Below are positions 20,350 through 30,138 of a stretch of DNA of 64,000 nt, piece by piece (position 1 is the stretch's first letter; each line of letters opens with the position of its first letter). This DNA is from Tritrichomonas musculus (Eukaryota > Parabasalia > Tritrichomonadida > Tritrichomonadidae), in assembly GCA_039105265.1 (NCBI GenBank), contig JAPFFF010000015.1:2108001-2172000 (forward strand). Reading direction: 5' to 3'. Under the pieces are notes generated by a model that worked only from the letters and a program-made list of their open reading frames with translations, made no database searches and was not told the origin of the DNA. Made by a program: the position numbers and the translations under genes.

Positions 20350-20766
20350 ATTGAAAGATATTGAAAGCCTATTATGGGCGGACTCATTTACTAATAGTAC
20401 CATTTTTGACAACAAAGTTGATGAATAAATGCATTCAAATGATTCTTTTGCTACATTTCTGCAGCTAATATGGCTAATGATGGTGTTATATTCCCAGATG
20501 AATTACTTGGAATTTTTATTTGCTAATAACATGACATGAATTTGGCAGGATTAGTTGTTGTAAATGCTTGCAAAAAAGTTAAAAATGCAGAATTTGTGCA
20601 ATGTATCTTTACAAAAGAAACAATTCCTTCATATGGTTTGACAATTCAAATACTAATACAAATTGTTCAACATGCTGAACTAAGATCAAGCGTTAAAGAT
20701 ACAATTAATCAATTAAATTATTTGACTTCAGATCAAGAAATAACAGAAGCTTTAGTGAAAATTTGA
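20350..20766 (+). pseudogene. Decayed host-type gene fragment (helical, armadillo-like)
   Basis: 20536-20766 reads MNLAGLVVVNACKKVKNAEF then VQCIFTKETIPSYGLTIQIL and ends ...LTSDQEITEALVKI. Upstream, the same frame gives MANDGVIFPDELLGIF before stops, and another frame gives ESLLWADSFTNSTIFDNKVDE. This is a frame-broken 3' part of a longer gene. The helical pattern recalls the end of the 528-aa protein at 30.1 kb (both end in an alpha-helical repeat with ...D-x-TKALI/TEALVK), but similarity is weak. Sits in the 848-bp gap between the coiled-coil gene and ITPA. Confidence 0.45.
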
Positions 20767-21069
20767 CAGATTATTATTATGTAATTATGTGATTTTTTTA
20801 AATACATTACGGATGATAGTTTATTGGTAATTAATTTTTTTTTTATAATATTTCAAATTTATATATGAAAGCAGTATTAGCTTTTATTTGTCGAATATGC
20901 TTCTGCTAGAAGTATGGAAAAAAGTAGAAAACTCGATTAAATTTCATTTTTGGATTCAGTTTAATACAATATAAATTTTTAGAATATATAAGAGGATATT
21001 AAAAAAATAGTACTTTATTTTACATTATTTTATCATTTGAATTTTATATGCTAATTCTTTATATATATA

Positions 21070-21618
21070 TTACTTAAGTATTCCTGATTCTTTAAGCTTC
21101 ATTAATGCTAAATAACGATGAGAAAGCGAATTCTTCTTCTCTTCTGGGAGTTCTGCATATGTTTGATCAACTCCATTTGGTTGGAAAATTGGGTCAAATC
21201 CAAAACCGCCGTTGCCTCTTGGAGGAACTATTTTTCCGTCAACTCTACCAGTAAAAACAACTGGTTCTTGACCAGGGCCGGCACAATATCCAATACTGCA
21301 TGTAACGTATGCAGATTTATCTTCAAATCCATCAAGCATTTTTGACATTTCAAGTGGGGTTAATTTATCTGTAAAAGCACGAATATATGCTCCAGGAAGT
21401 CCGTGTAAGGCATTAAAATGCAGTGCTGTATCATCAATTAAAACTGGGCCACCAATTATTTTTGCTGCTTCTTTAACTTTATAATATGCGACTTCTTCAG
21501 ATGTGCCAAGTTGTAATTCTGGCAAATCAATGGCTTGATTATTAAGATCAACACCTAGAATGGCAATGATTTCGCGAAGTTTTCCTTTATTGGATGTTAC
21601 CCATGTAAATTTGCTCAT
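21070..21618 (-). CDS. ITPA: Inosine triphosphate pyrophosphatase (HAM1/ITPA family)
   Basis: 182 residues from ATG 21618 (upstream in-frame codons exist but no earlier ATG). The N-terminal [10 protein letters not shown] motif matches the HAM1 [ST]xNxxKxxE signature; [20 protein letters not shown] carries the conserved acidic substrate-binding helix, and [31 protein letters not shown] and SLSHRYLAL follow in order. The enzyme hydrolyses ITP, dITP and XTP to monophosphates and pyrophosphate, clearing deaminated purines from the nucleotide pool in the cytosol. Length fits the ~190-aa eukaryotic enzyme. The upstream region (21619-21700) contains GGTTAAAGTTTTGACCC. Confidence 0.95.
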   Translation of the reverse strand: MSKFTWVTSNKGKLREIIAILGVDLNNQAIDLPELQLGTSEEVAYYKVKEAAKIIGGPVLIDDTALHFNALHGLPGAYIRAFTDKLTPLEMSKMLDGFEDKSAYVTCSIGYCAGPGQEPVVFTGRVDGKIVPPRGNGGFGFDPIFQPNGVDQTYAELPEEKKNSLSHRYLALMKLKESGILK

Positions 21619-22031
21619 TTGATAATAACTTTGGTCTCTTTTTAACAATTATTTTCTGAAGTTCATTCAAAAAAGGTTAAAGTTTTGACCCAAAATATAA
21701 ATTTTTGAGAGAATCACTTTCTCAAAAAAAAGGAGAAAATTTTGAAATAACGAACTTTTTGAATTCAAATACATATATCAAAACGGTCATTTTCATTGAA
21801 ATATCTTTCTTAAAAATTTCAGCAACAAGAACTAAGAGTCTACTCGTTATTCGGTTTTCAAGTTAAGAGAGTATAATTAGGTTCATCTATTCATTAAATT
21901 AATATTCCGAACAATGAAATTCTTCTATAAGTTTTGAAGCTTTCTTTCAATTTCGCTTTTTATTTCACAAAAATTTAAGAAAAAATGGTTACATTATATT
22001 ACTTATATTAGTTTAATATGTAAAAAACTGT
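21619..22031. other. Spacer between two minus-strand genes
   Basis: 413 bp holding the ITPA promoter and the 3' end region of the QP-rich gene. A small hairpin TTTGAGA...TCTCAAA lies near 21703-21726. No ORF or RNA gene. Confidence 0.4.
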
Positions 22032-25000
22032 TTATTTATTATACTGTTTGAAAAAGGTTGCTGCTATACTCTTTGCATCACTATCCTCAACACCTGCTGC
22101 TATTAAAGATCTAATCAACCCATTTCTATCTTTATTCATAATACTTTGAGCATATTCATACCAATCTTCTCCTTTTGTTTTTAGTTTCTTTTCAATTAAA
22201 TTCTGCAAAAATGCAGCTTTTGGATCACGTTCAATTTTAGTTTTTCTTCCAAACCCTTGAAAATCACCTGGATTGTCATCATAATCATCATCATATTCTT
22301 GATAATCTTGAGGCGATTCATTTTTAGAAGTCCTTCCCCAAAACAACTCACTGTTATCTTCCTGTTGAGCTTTATTAGATGATCCTTGTTTCTTGCTATT
22401 AGCTGGCTTAGGGGCAGCACGATTTGGCTGCTTTTGCATTTGTTGTTGCTGTTTCTTCTTTGGAAAATCTGTATCATCAATGATCTCGATATTATTAATA
22501 TTATGATCTTCCAATGCTGCTTCATCATTTAGTAAGCTATCAAATTTCTTCACATTACTTTTATTTTGGGCTAGATTTTGTAATGGTGATTGTAATTTGT
22601 TTGAACTACGATTCATTTCCTGCTGATATAAAGCATCAAAGTTTGTTGCTTGATTCTTAATTGGTGACTTTGTTGAAATAGAAACAGTAGAAGGAATTGA
22701 AGCTTGTTTTTTAGCTTTTTTATTTTTAGTTTCTTGTTGTAAAATTGCATCAAAGTTGGGTGCGTTCTTCTTTGCACCAGGTCGAGGGCGGGTGTAATCT
22801 TCATCATCACTAGATGATGAATCGTATCGTGGTTTAGCTGCTGATCCTCCTTGATGATTATGTAAAATATCGTCAAGATAGATAATCTTTTTAGTGCCCT
22901 TCTTTTTCTTTTTAGATTGAACAGCTGGACCAGTTGAAGCGGCAGTACTACTTGCTTTAGTTGGCTGGTCAACTTTCTCATTTTGTTCAATTTGATCGAA
23001 TGCAATTTTTGGTGATTGTGTCTTAGATGTAGATGCTGCTGATGGTGCTGTAGTTGCTGAAGAACCAGTTACTTTTCCCCACGAAGATTGAGGTGCAACT
23101 TGATTTGTATCTGTAATTACTTGATATTTTGCTTTCTTTTTCTTTGATTGAGAAGTTGCATTAGATGTAACATTTGTTGTTGGAGTTTGATTTTGAGTAG
23201 TTTTTTGCTTTTTCATTTCATCATTTGAAATTGCATTAAACGATGGTTTAAATGATGGCTGTCTTGGTGGTTCATAAAAGTCATCATCGTCATCATCACT
23301 ATCTTTATATTTTTGTGGTGCACTTGTTTTCACAACACCAAGAACTTCCTTACCTCGCCCACGATGATTTGCACGTTTTGTTACAGGCGCTGTTGTAGGA
23401 GGTGGAAATGAAGCTCTATTTTTCTCACTTTCCATAATTGCTTCTGCTGAAATTGTACTGAAACTCATCTTTGGATTTGCAGGTGAATTTGCAGCATTTG
23501 CCCAAATAGCCTCTTTTTTAGCTTTATCTTGCTCTTCATTCATACGATAAAAAGATTGATAATCATAAACTTCCTTCTTTGCTTTCTTACCTTTCTTTCC
23601 TTTTCCTTCGGAAGTAGCAGCTTTTGTTGTTGCTGCTGTTGATGTTGCTGATGCTTCTGAAGAGGCAGCAGCAGCAATGATCTCTGATGCTGATGGAACT
23701 GGAGCATTCATTACAGGACCACCCCATCCTGATGGCTTGTTATATTCACGCTGCAGCTCCTGAAGAGACATCTTAACTGTCTTGCCTTTTGAATTGCTTT
23801 TTGAAATTTTTGCCATTTGAGATTTTGAAGAGTTACTTGGTTCTGACTTCTTTTGGCTTGCTATGATATCTTCAAATGCAGAAGGAGATGAATTTGGACG
23901 ACTGTTAGAATCTGCCCAAGTGTTGAGCTGACTTTTCTTTTGTTGGGCTTGCTTTTGCGTTTCTTGCTCCTGCTGCTGTTGAGCTTCAATTGTTGATTCA
24001 TATTCTTGGTTAGCAATGATGGTTTCTATTGAAGGCTGATTGTCTTGTGCATTAGGAGTGCTATTGTTTGCCCATGATTCAGGAATAACTTGCTGTTGTT
24101 CTTCTTGTAAACGCTGTTGTTGTGCTTGAATTTCTTTTTGTCTAGCTTCTTCTTCTGCTGCTTCATCTTTTTGAACATCAATCACTGATTGAAATGACTC
24201 ATCTTGCGTATTTGGCTTATAATAGAATAAATTCGAATATGAAGGCTTATTTTCTTGTTCTTGCTCTTGTTCTTCTTTTCTTTGCACCTTTTCTTCATCT
24301 TCTTGCTGCTGTTTTTCTAGTTCAGCTTGCTGTACTTCTTCTTCTTCTTCGACGAATTGTTCTTGATTGACTGGCTCTGGTATGCTGGGCTGGTAAGGCT
24401 GGAAAGATGCCTGAGGCAATGGCTGTGATTGCAAATTGGAAGCATCTGCAATTGTTGGTGGTACATATTGATAATTAGAAATGTTTTGATTATACACAAA
24501 ATTAGGTTGCTGAATATCAGTTTGAGGTTGAAATTGAGCATTCTGTGGCTGGAAATTTGAGGTTTGAAAATTCGTCGGCTGATAGTTTGGAGTTTGAGAA
24601 TATGTTGGTTGGAAATTGGAAATTTGCGCATTTTGTGGTTGGAAACTTGGAGTTTGCAAACTAGGGTTTTGATAAATTGTTGGTTGGAAACTTGCAGGCT
24701 GAGAATTTGGTTGGAAATTCGAAGGAGATAAATTTGTAGGTGAGTAAATAGTTGGCTGAAAGTTTGAAGTTGGTAATATTGTAGATGGAAAAGATGACGA
24801 CTGAAAGTTTGAAGTTTCCATGTTTGAAGATTGAAAAGTAGATGTAGGTTGAAATGCAGTTGTAGGTTGAAAAGAATTTGTCGGCTGGAATGATGTCGGT
24901 GGTGGAGTATTTGAATTTAAAGAGGTCATAGGATGAAAACTAGTAGTTGGCTGGAACGAAGTTGTTTGTGAATTAGAATTTACAGGAATCGTAGGCTGAA

Positions 25001-25442
25001 AAGTAGTTGCCGGCTGAAAGTTTGCAATTGGCTGATTTGTAGGTTGAAAGCTTGCAGGTTGGAAATTTATAATTGAAGGATTAGTTGGTTGCGAATCTGT
25101 GGGGACAGAATATTTTGGTTTATTAGACTGTTGGGAAAGCGGTGAAAATGTAGTTAATGGAGTGCTTGATGTGTTTTGAATTGGCGCTTGATGATTATCA
25201 GAAATATTTGTAGATCCTAATGTTGTTGATGAGGAATTTGCCAAAGGAATTTGGTACCTATTATTTTGACGATGATACTGCTGTTTTGGCTTCCAGTTGC
25301 TGGCAAACTGTGATTGGTCAAGGGGAGGTTGACATTCAGGACAAAATACAGGAAGAAATTCATTATTATTTTCTGGTGGATCAGAGACAATGAAAAAAGA
25401 AATAAGTTCATTAGATGTAAAGTGAATTTTTTCGAGTGACAT
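22032..25442 (-). CDS. QP-rich scaffold-like protein with repeated short motifs
   Basis: 1136 residues from ATG 25442. A short folded N terminus (SLEKIHFTSNELISFFIVSD, CPECQPPL) precedes about 25 variants of [ST]-x-FQP[TN] between residues ~110 and ~350, then Gln/Glu-rich coiled coil (~355-500). From ~400 onward about ten copies of a motif F-[DEQ]-x-[IL]-[IL]-x-x-[QED]-[EK] occur (AFEDIIASQK, AFDQIEQNEK, NFDAILQQET, NFDALYQQEM, KFDSLLNDEA), several preceded by W[AG]. The C terminus (~1060-1136) is a helical domain (AAFLQNLIEKKLKTKGEDWY, SLIAAGVEDSDAKSIAATFF). No GYF or RNA-binding domain is seen. Likely an adaptor that binds partners through repeated linear motifs; family unknown. Confidence 0.8.
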   Translation of the reverse strand: MSLEKIHFTSNELISFFIVSDPPENNNEFLPVFCPECQPPLDQSQFASNWKPKQQYHRQNNRYQIPLANSSSTTLGSTNISDNHQAPIQNTSSTPLTTFSPLSQQSNKPKYSVPTDSQPTNPSIINFQPASFQPTNQPIANFQPATTFQPTIPVNSNSQTTSFQPTTSFHPMTSLNSNTPPPTSFQPTNSFQPTTAFQPTSTFQSSNMETSNFQSSSFPSTILPTSNFQPTIYSPTNLSPSNFQPNSQPASFQPTIYQNPSLQTPSFQPQNAQISNFQPTYSQTPNYQPTNFQTSNFQPQNAQFQPQTDIQQPNFVYNQNISNYQYVPPTIADASNLQSQPLPQASFQPYQPSIPEPVNQEQFVEEEEEVQQAELEKQQQEDEEKVQRKEEQEQEQENKPSYSNLFYYKPNTQDESFQSVIDVQKDEAAEEEARQKEIQAQQQRLQEEQQQVIPESWANNSTPNAQDNQPSIETIIANQEYESTIEAQQQQEQETQKQAQQKKSQLNTWADSNSRPNSSPSAFEDIIASQKKSEPSNSSKSQMAKISKSNSKGKTVKMSLQELQREYNKPSGWGGPVMNAPVPSASEIIAAAASSEASATSTAATTKAATSEGKGKKGKKAKKEVYDYQSFYRMNEEQDKAKKEAIWANAANSPANPKMSFSTISAEAIMESEKNRASFPPPTTAPVTKRANHRGRGKEVLGVVKTSAPQKYKDSDDDDDDFYEPPRQPSFKPSFNAISNDEMKKQKTTQNQTPTTNVTSNATSQSKKKKAKYQVITDTNQVAPQSSWGKVTGSSATTAPSAASTSKTQSPKIAFDQIEQNEKVDQPTKASSTAASTGPAVQSKKKKKGTKKIIYLDDILHNHQGGSAAKPRYDSSSSDDEDYTRPRPGAKKNAPNFDAILQQETKNKKAKKQASIPSTVSISTKSPIKNQATNFDALYQQEMNRSSNKLQSPLQNLAQNKSNVKKFDSLLNDEAALEDHNINNIEIIDDTDFPKKKQQQQMQKQPNRAAPKPANSKKQGSSNKAQQEDNSELFWGRTSKNESPQDYQEYDDDYDDNPGDFQGFGRKTKIERDPKAAFLQNLIEKKLKTKGEDWYEYAQSIMNKDRNGLIRSLIAAGVEDSDAKSIAATFFKQYNK

Positions 25443-25486
25443 AATGGAAATGAGTTTGATTTAGAAGGAAAACGGTTAGAAAAAAC

Positions 25487-25509
25487 TTTGACCAATTAAT
25501 TTGGTCAAA
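25487..25509. promoter_or_regulatory. Palindrome upstream of the QP-rich gene
   Basis: TTTGACCAA (25487-25495) and TTGGTCAAA (25501-25509) form a perfect 9-bp inverted repeat with a 5-nt centre, 45-67 bp before the ATG. A related TTTGACCCAAA lies upstream of the neighbouring ITPA gene (about 21683-21693). Position and symmetry fit a dimeric transcription-factor site; this is inference only. The rest of the 355-bp spacer (25443-25797) holds a poly(A) run at ~25722-25740 and no ORF. Confidence 0.35.
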
Positions 25510-25797
25510 TTAATCAAAGTTTTGATCAACATTTCCATCAACATTATTCAATTTTTTTTACCCACAGACAATGAAATATTCAATAATGGAGTATATCGAG
25601 CAATGACATGATTATATATATATATTATGAAATAACGTATTTTATGATGTTATTGCTATTTGATTATAAATGAAAACTTTTTTACTATTAACAATACTTT
25701 GCTTCAATGAACAACAACATGCAAAAAAAAAAAAAAAAAAATAATGAAAAATTATTGATTTAAAGGAATGTTAATATAAAGATGAAATTAAATTTTT

Positions 25798-27309
25798 TTA
25801 CTTAGGCTTTTTTTGTCTTAATGCAACGGATACTTGGTTTGGCGCTATATATAAAACATCTGAAGTTTCTAAAGGATGGTTATCGATGATCGATTCACCA
25901 GGAATGAAAGTAATTGAATACTTGGGAATTCGATAATTCATAATTGATTTGAAGTTCCAAGAAACAAGTGCATTTCCAATTGAGGCAATAATAGCAACAA
26001 CTTTCCCGTTCTTTACATCGAATCTTGCACTTGTAAATGGAAGTGAGTTTCCTCCATTTGTTTGAGCAATAATTTGCTGATCATTTTGAGATATGACAAG
26101 CTTCATTAGTGAAGTCTTCTCATCTTTCATTGGGAAATCGAAAGCAAGTTTTTGAGTGCTTGGGGCAAGAACCGAAAACACTGAAATATAATCTGGGCAA
26201 GTAGCTACGATCCATTGCTCATCAGGAGATACATCAATTGCGATTACTGGCTCTTCACCGACGTTTACATGGAAATTAACAGTGGCTCGTGAACGGCATG
26301 GTTCTCTGTATAAACGAATTGTTCCATCTGCTGATCCCATTGCCATTCTTCCACTTCTTGTTGTAACACCACATAAGAATTGATTATTACCCTTATATTC
26401 AGATATTTTTACAATTGGATTTTGAACACGAGTATCAAGAAACATTGTATTTTTATTGTTGAATCCAACAACCACAGGCTCTTGCGAATTATTTTGATTT
26501 TTGTGAATAAGGTGGGATACTTTGTGCGAAATGTTCATTGAATCTTTTGTATTATACTGGCCAACAACCACACCTCGGTCAAGGCTCATATCAAATAATT
26601 CATTTGGTCGATTTTCATCAAGAAGGAGGAGATTATGATCGGCATTACTTGTAAGCATATCTGACATAGAAAGATTTTTTCCATTAGAGTCGGCTATGCT
26701 AGGAATCTTCATTCTAAATTGACAGTTGCTATCATTTGTAAATAATCCTAAATCACAATGGCTATCATACTTTCTCATGACCATTGTATTTTGAGTAAGT
26801 GGGGCAATTCGAAGTAAAAAGTTATGCCCACCATCTGTCTGCGATTTACTTTGGGCTTGCTCATCTTCGTTAAAAAGCTCATCATCTGCAGAAAAGTTTG
26901 CATCTTGGTTATCAATAGACATTGAATCAATAATTTGATCAATTTGATTTAAATCGGCAGGAGCAACGCGCTTCTGGTTTTTCTGTTCATACATAGAATT
27001 AACGAATATGTTAACAAAGCGCTTGAGGTCATCTTTATTATTAAAAACGAGGTTGATGTTGTGGAGTTTGTTTTGATAACGGATATTAAAGTCCAATGTG
27101 AGAGAAGAAAGACTGAACTGTGTGCTAAGAGCAGATGCTATATCTGCACTTACTAATGTTTGTGAATTAGAATCGAGAATATAGAACATAAATGAAAACT
27201 GTTCAGTTTTAATAATTTGAATGCTGCAATCATCACCTACTAGTTTTTTACTATTTCGATATGTCTGATAAACTTGTACAGGACAGCTTATTAAGCATGA
27301 ATCACTCAT
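25798..27309 (-). CDS. Vid27-family protein
   Basis: 503 residues from ATG 27309. Residues ~1-115 form a PH-like/beta domain (VQVYQTYRNSKKLVGDDCSI, KDDLKRFVNIFVNSMY), followed by an acidic linker and a C-terminal beta-propeller-like region with LLLDENRPNELFDMSLDRGV (~225), GVTTRSGRMAMGSADGTIRLYR (~315) and VIAIDVSPDEQWIVATCPDYISVF (~350). These match the yeast Vid27 C-terminal domain (…KGxIAVAS-x-x-GxIRLFD…PIxGIDVS-x-DGxWxLATC), a protein linked in yeast to vacuole import and degradation of gluconeogenic enzymes; its biochemical role is unclear. Somewhat shorter than the fungal protein (~780). Divergent with the helical-repeat gene at 27.5 kb across 212 bp. Confidence 0.75.
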   Translation of the reverse strand: MSDSCLISCPVQVYQTYRNSKKLVGDDCSIQIIKTEQFSFMFYILDSNSQTLVSADIASALSTQFSLSSLTLDFNIRYQNKLHNINLVFNNKDDLKRFVNIFVNSMYEQKNQKRVAPADLNQIDQIIDSMSIDNQDANFSADDELFNEDEQAQSKSQTDGGHNFLLRIAPLTQNTMVMRKYDSHCDLGLFTNDSNCQFRMKIPSIADSNGKNLSMSDMLTSNADHNLLLLDENRPNELFDMSLDRGVVVGQYNTKDSMNISHKVSHLIHKNQNNSQEPVVVGFNNKNTMFLDTRVQNPIVKISEYKGNNQFLCGVTTRSGRMAMGSADGTIRLYREPCRSRATVNFHVNVGEEPVIAIDVSPDEQWIVATCPDYISVFSVLAPSTQKLAFDFPMKDEKTSLMKLVISQNDQQIIAQTNGGNSLPFTSARFDVKNGKVVAIIASIGNALVSWNFKSIMNYRIPKYSITFIPGESIIDNHPLETSDVLYIAPNQVSVALRQKKPK

Positions 27310-27521
27310 TTCGAAATTTTTAAAAGTGAATTAATAATATGATCGTTTTTAATTCAATAATTGATAACTTTTCCTAAGAAAAAGAAATAAACTTATAATA
27401 CTTTTGCTATAATAAGATTTTACTAAAAAAATGTAAATTTGTTATTTTACCAAATAATTTTTTTTTTTTTTTTTCAATTATTGAAATAAATATTATGTGA
27501 ACAACTAAATTTTCATCAATT

Positions 27522-28439
27522 ATGGAAGAAGCTGAATACCTCTTCAAAGTTTATCTTACATGCGATCCTTCGAGATTAGAAGATTTGAAATCACAACTCA
27601 TTAAATTAGATCGCAAATTGTTACAATCTGTACTTAAATTACCTGAAGATTCAGAAGAAAGATTTCGTGTTTATGACTTGATCATTAAAATTTTACCATG
27701 TGGCCAAGAATTATTAAACCATGTTTTTGAAGAGTGCCAAGATTCGAGTGATCCTATTAACCAACTCGTTGCTATTCAATTCGTAAATGATAACAAATTA
27801 AATTCTATTGACACTTTTATAAAAATATTTCGTGACAATACTAATGATCCTTCAACACTTCCATCAATTGCCCAAACCATTGTTCCAATGATCATGAAGT
27901 CTCCAAACCCGGAAAAATATACTGATATTGTTGAAACCATTATTCAGAAATCTTTCTCCCTAACAAATGATTTGCTTGGTTCTTTACCTCCTCTTGTGAA
28001 AAATGATACTTTTGCTAAAATGATGCTTAACAACGAAGATTTTAAATTATGGATCATTGATTTTCCACATAAAATAGAACTTAGAACTTTTAATTTATAT
28101 ATGAGAAATCTTCTTGCAAGCCACACAGAAAATGGAGCAGGCCTTCTTTTAACAGATAAACAGATAATAGATTCACTTAATAGTCCAAATCCAAGTTTAA
28201 GATGTGCAACATTTGACCATATTGCAATCATGTCCAAATTCTTCAAAGATCAAATTCTTGCGATCCCACGAATTCAAGAAAGGATATTTGATGTTTCAAT
28301 GGACTCAACTCTAGATGAAAGAAGAGCAAGAGATAGAGCAACAAACGCTCTTGGACTCACTCGCCCAGCAGCAAATGGTTCAACAATACCAACATCATCG
28401 TACCATGAAGAAGTTGGCCCTGATGTAATGGTAATATAA
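27522..28439 (+). CDS. Unrecognised helical-repeat protein
   Basis: 305 residues from ATG 27522. The chain is a succession of amphipathic helices resembling HEAT/ARM repeats (LLNHVFEECQDSSDPINQLV, SPNPSLRCATFDHIAIMSKF) and ends in a disordered tail (RPAANGSTIPTSSYHEEVGP). The helix starting SPNPSLRCATFDHI has the classic HEAT pattern of proline/arginine spacing. It recalls the proteasome assembly chaperone PSMD5/S5b in layout, but similarity is too low to name it. Shares a 212-bp divergent promoter with the Vid27-like gene and converges with the DYRK gene. Confidence 0.7.
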   Translation: MEEAEYLFKVYLTCDPSRLEDLKSQLIKLDRKLLQSVLKLPEDSEERFRVYDLIIKILPCGQELLNHVFEECQDSSDPINQLVAIQFVNDNKLNSIDTFIKIFRDNTNDPSTLPSIAQTIVPMIMKSPNPEKYTDIVETIIQKSFSLTNDLLGSLPPLVKNDTFAKMMLNNEDFKLWIIDFPHKIELRTFNLYMRNLLASHTENGAGLLLTDKQIIDSLNSPNPSLRCATFDHIAIMSKFFKDQILAIPRIQERIFDVSMDSTLDERRARDRATNALGLTRPAANGSTIPTSSYHEEVGPDVMVI

Positions 28440-28573
28440 AACCTCATATTTTTTCCTTTTTAATTTTGTTGTAAGCCAGGATTATCATAATAATAATAAT
28501 AATAAACTAATATATTTTAATTTTGAAAGTAATTTATGATAATTACAAATAATTCATATTAATATATAATAAT

Positions 28574-29983
28574 TTAAAGGACCTTTTGCGAATTATGAAG
28601 ATCAGGAAGGGTTGAAGAAGGTTGAATTGCTGGTTGCTGGTCTTGAATAGACAAAACTTTCGTTTGAATCCAAGGATGCTGCAAAGCTTCCTTTGCTGTC
28701 ATTCGATCCTTCTGATTCCAAGCAAGGCATCTTGTTAAGAAGTCGATAAGATTGGGATCATTAATATTCAAAACAGATTGTAAAGAATTTGATGATGGTC
28801 GACAAATTCTACCTTTAATTGGTTTCAAGCCCAATTTTAGATCGAAAAAGTCTTTTCTTCTTTTGGACATTTTAATGACTTCAATTGGAGGTGGTCCAAA
28901 CATTTCAGTTATCATGACCAAAAGCTCATGTTCTGTATTGCATGGGAAAAGTGCTCTCCCTGTTAGCATTTCGACAATAACTAAAGCTGCACTCCAAATA
29001 TCCATTGGTGGCCCATATTGAATTCCAAGAACAACTTCAGGTGCACGATAGAAACGACTCTGTATATATTCATATTTTTGACGTCCGTCAAAGCATCCGC
29101 TTCCAAAATCGATGATTTTGACGACATTCCTTTGAGTATTTGATATTAAGATATTTTCAGGTTTAATATCACAATGGATAATTCCAGCATCATGAATACC
29201 TTCAAGAGCTTGAAAGATTTGCAAAGCATAAGTTCGAACCATAATCATTGGAAATGGTTGATACTGGTTCAATTGAATTAGTTCATAAAGATTCCTTCCT
29301 AGTATTTCAAAAGTAATGCAAATATGACTTCGAAATATGAAGAAATCGTATGCACGCACAACATTAGGGCAGGAGCGCCGATTAAGACGAGCAAGTATTT
29401 TGGCTTCTATCTGACCTTGCTCGTGCATTTGCTCAGTATTTACAATAATCTTTATTGCAACATGCTGGCCTGTTTTGTGATCAAGAGCTTTTACAACTTG
29501 CCCAAAAGCACCTGATCCAAATGAACTTAAAACCTCAAATCGATATGCAAGATGATCACCGATAATTAGCCTATAAATATGATCGTTTGTATCAAATCCA
29601 AAATTATTTTTGGGATTTCGAATTGGTTCACGTTTTTTGGCGAAATTACCAAGGAAATATACAGATGGAAAATTCAAGATTTCTGATGCTTCATAACGAG
29701 TCATGATTGATGAATAGGTTTCAATTGCTTCTTGTGGACTAATTGGACCATTGGGGATAATAGGGGATAATTGCTGTGATGCTGGATTATCAAGTAAATT
29801 CTTACCCGCATGTTTTCTAAAACGTGGATTTATAGAAGTATCATTAGATGGTGGCGGAGAAGGAACTGAAGCATTGGTATTTGAATGAATTTTTCGATGA
29901 GGCTTAGCTTTCCGGTTTGCCTGGATTGGTATGTTTGGAATATGAGGTTTATAACGGGGTGAATATGGACTAAGTTGATTCAT
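28574..29983 (-). CDS. DYRK-family dual-specificity protein kinase
   Basis: 469 residues from ATG 29983. A disordered N terminus (~1-85) is followed by a DYRK-homology-like segment (EAIETYSSIMTRYEASEILN, VYFLGNFAKKR) and the kinase domain at ~147-445: glycine loop GSGAFG 156-161, VAIK lysine 178, catalytic loop HCDIKPEN 270-277 (HCD instead of HRD, usual for DYRKs), DFG 292-294, and the activation loop Y-x-Y at 304-306 followed by IQSRFYRAPE. DYRKs autophosphorylate the second Tyr of Y-x-Y while folding, then act on Ser/Thr. Size and order fit DYRK2/Pom1-type kinases that act in growth and cell-cycle control. Divergent from the 528-aa gene with a 155-bp shared spacer. Confidence 0.93.
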   Translation of the reverse strand: MNQLSPYSPRYKPHIPNIPIQANRKAKPHRKIHSNTNASVPSPPPSNDTSINPRFRKHAGKNLLDNPASQQLSPIIPNGPISPQEAIETYSSIMTRYEASEILNFPSVYFLGNFAKKREPIRNPKNNFGFDTNDHIYRLIIGDHLAYRFEVLSSFGSGAFGQVVKALDHKTGQHVAIKIIVNTEQMHEQGQIEAKILARLNRRSCPNVVRAYDFFIFRSHICITFEILGRNLYELIQLNQYQPFPMIMVRTYALQIFQALEGIHDAGIIHCDIKPENILISNTQRNVVKIIDFGSGCFDGRQKYEYIQSRFYRAPEVVLGIQYGPPMDIWSAALVIVEMLTGRALFPCNTEHELLVMITEMFGPPPIEVIKMSKRRKDFFDLKLGLKPIKGRICRPSSNSLQSVLNINDPNLIDFLTRCLAWNQKDRMTAKEALQHPWIQTKVLSIQDQQPAIQPSSTLPDLHNSQKVL

Positions 29984-30138
29984 TATGCTAATTTTGATGT
30001 TTCAAAATCTATTCGTTTATATTGTAATTTAAACGAATATTTTCTAACAGCACGAGACGAATATACTCTAAAAAAGTTCTGAAAATTTTAATAAATTAAC
30101 GTCATTTTTTTCAGTGAAATTGCATTCAAAATAGTCAA

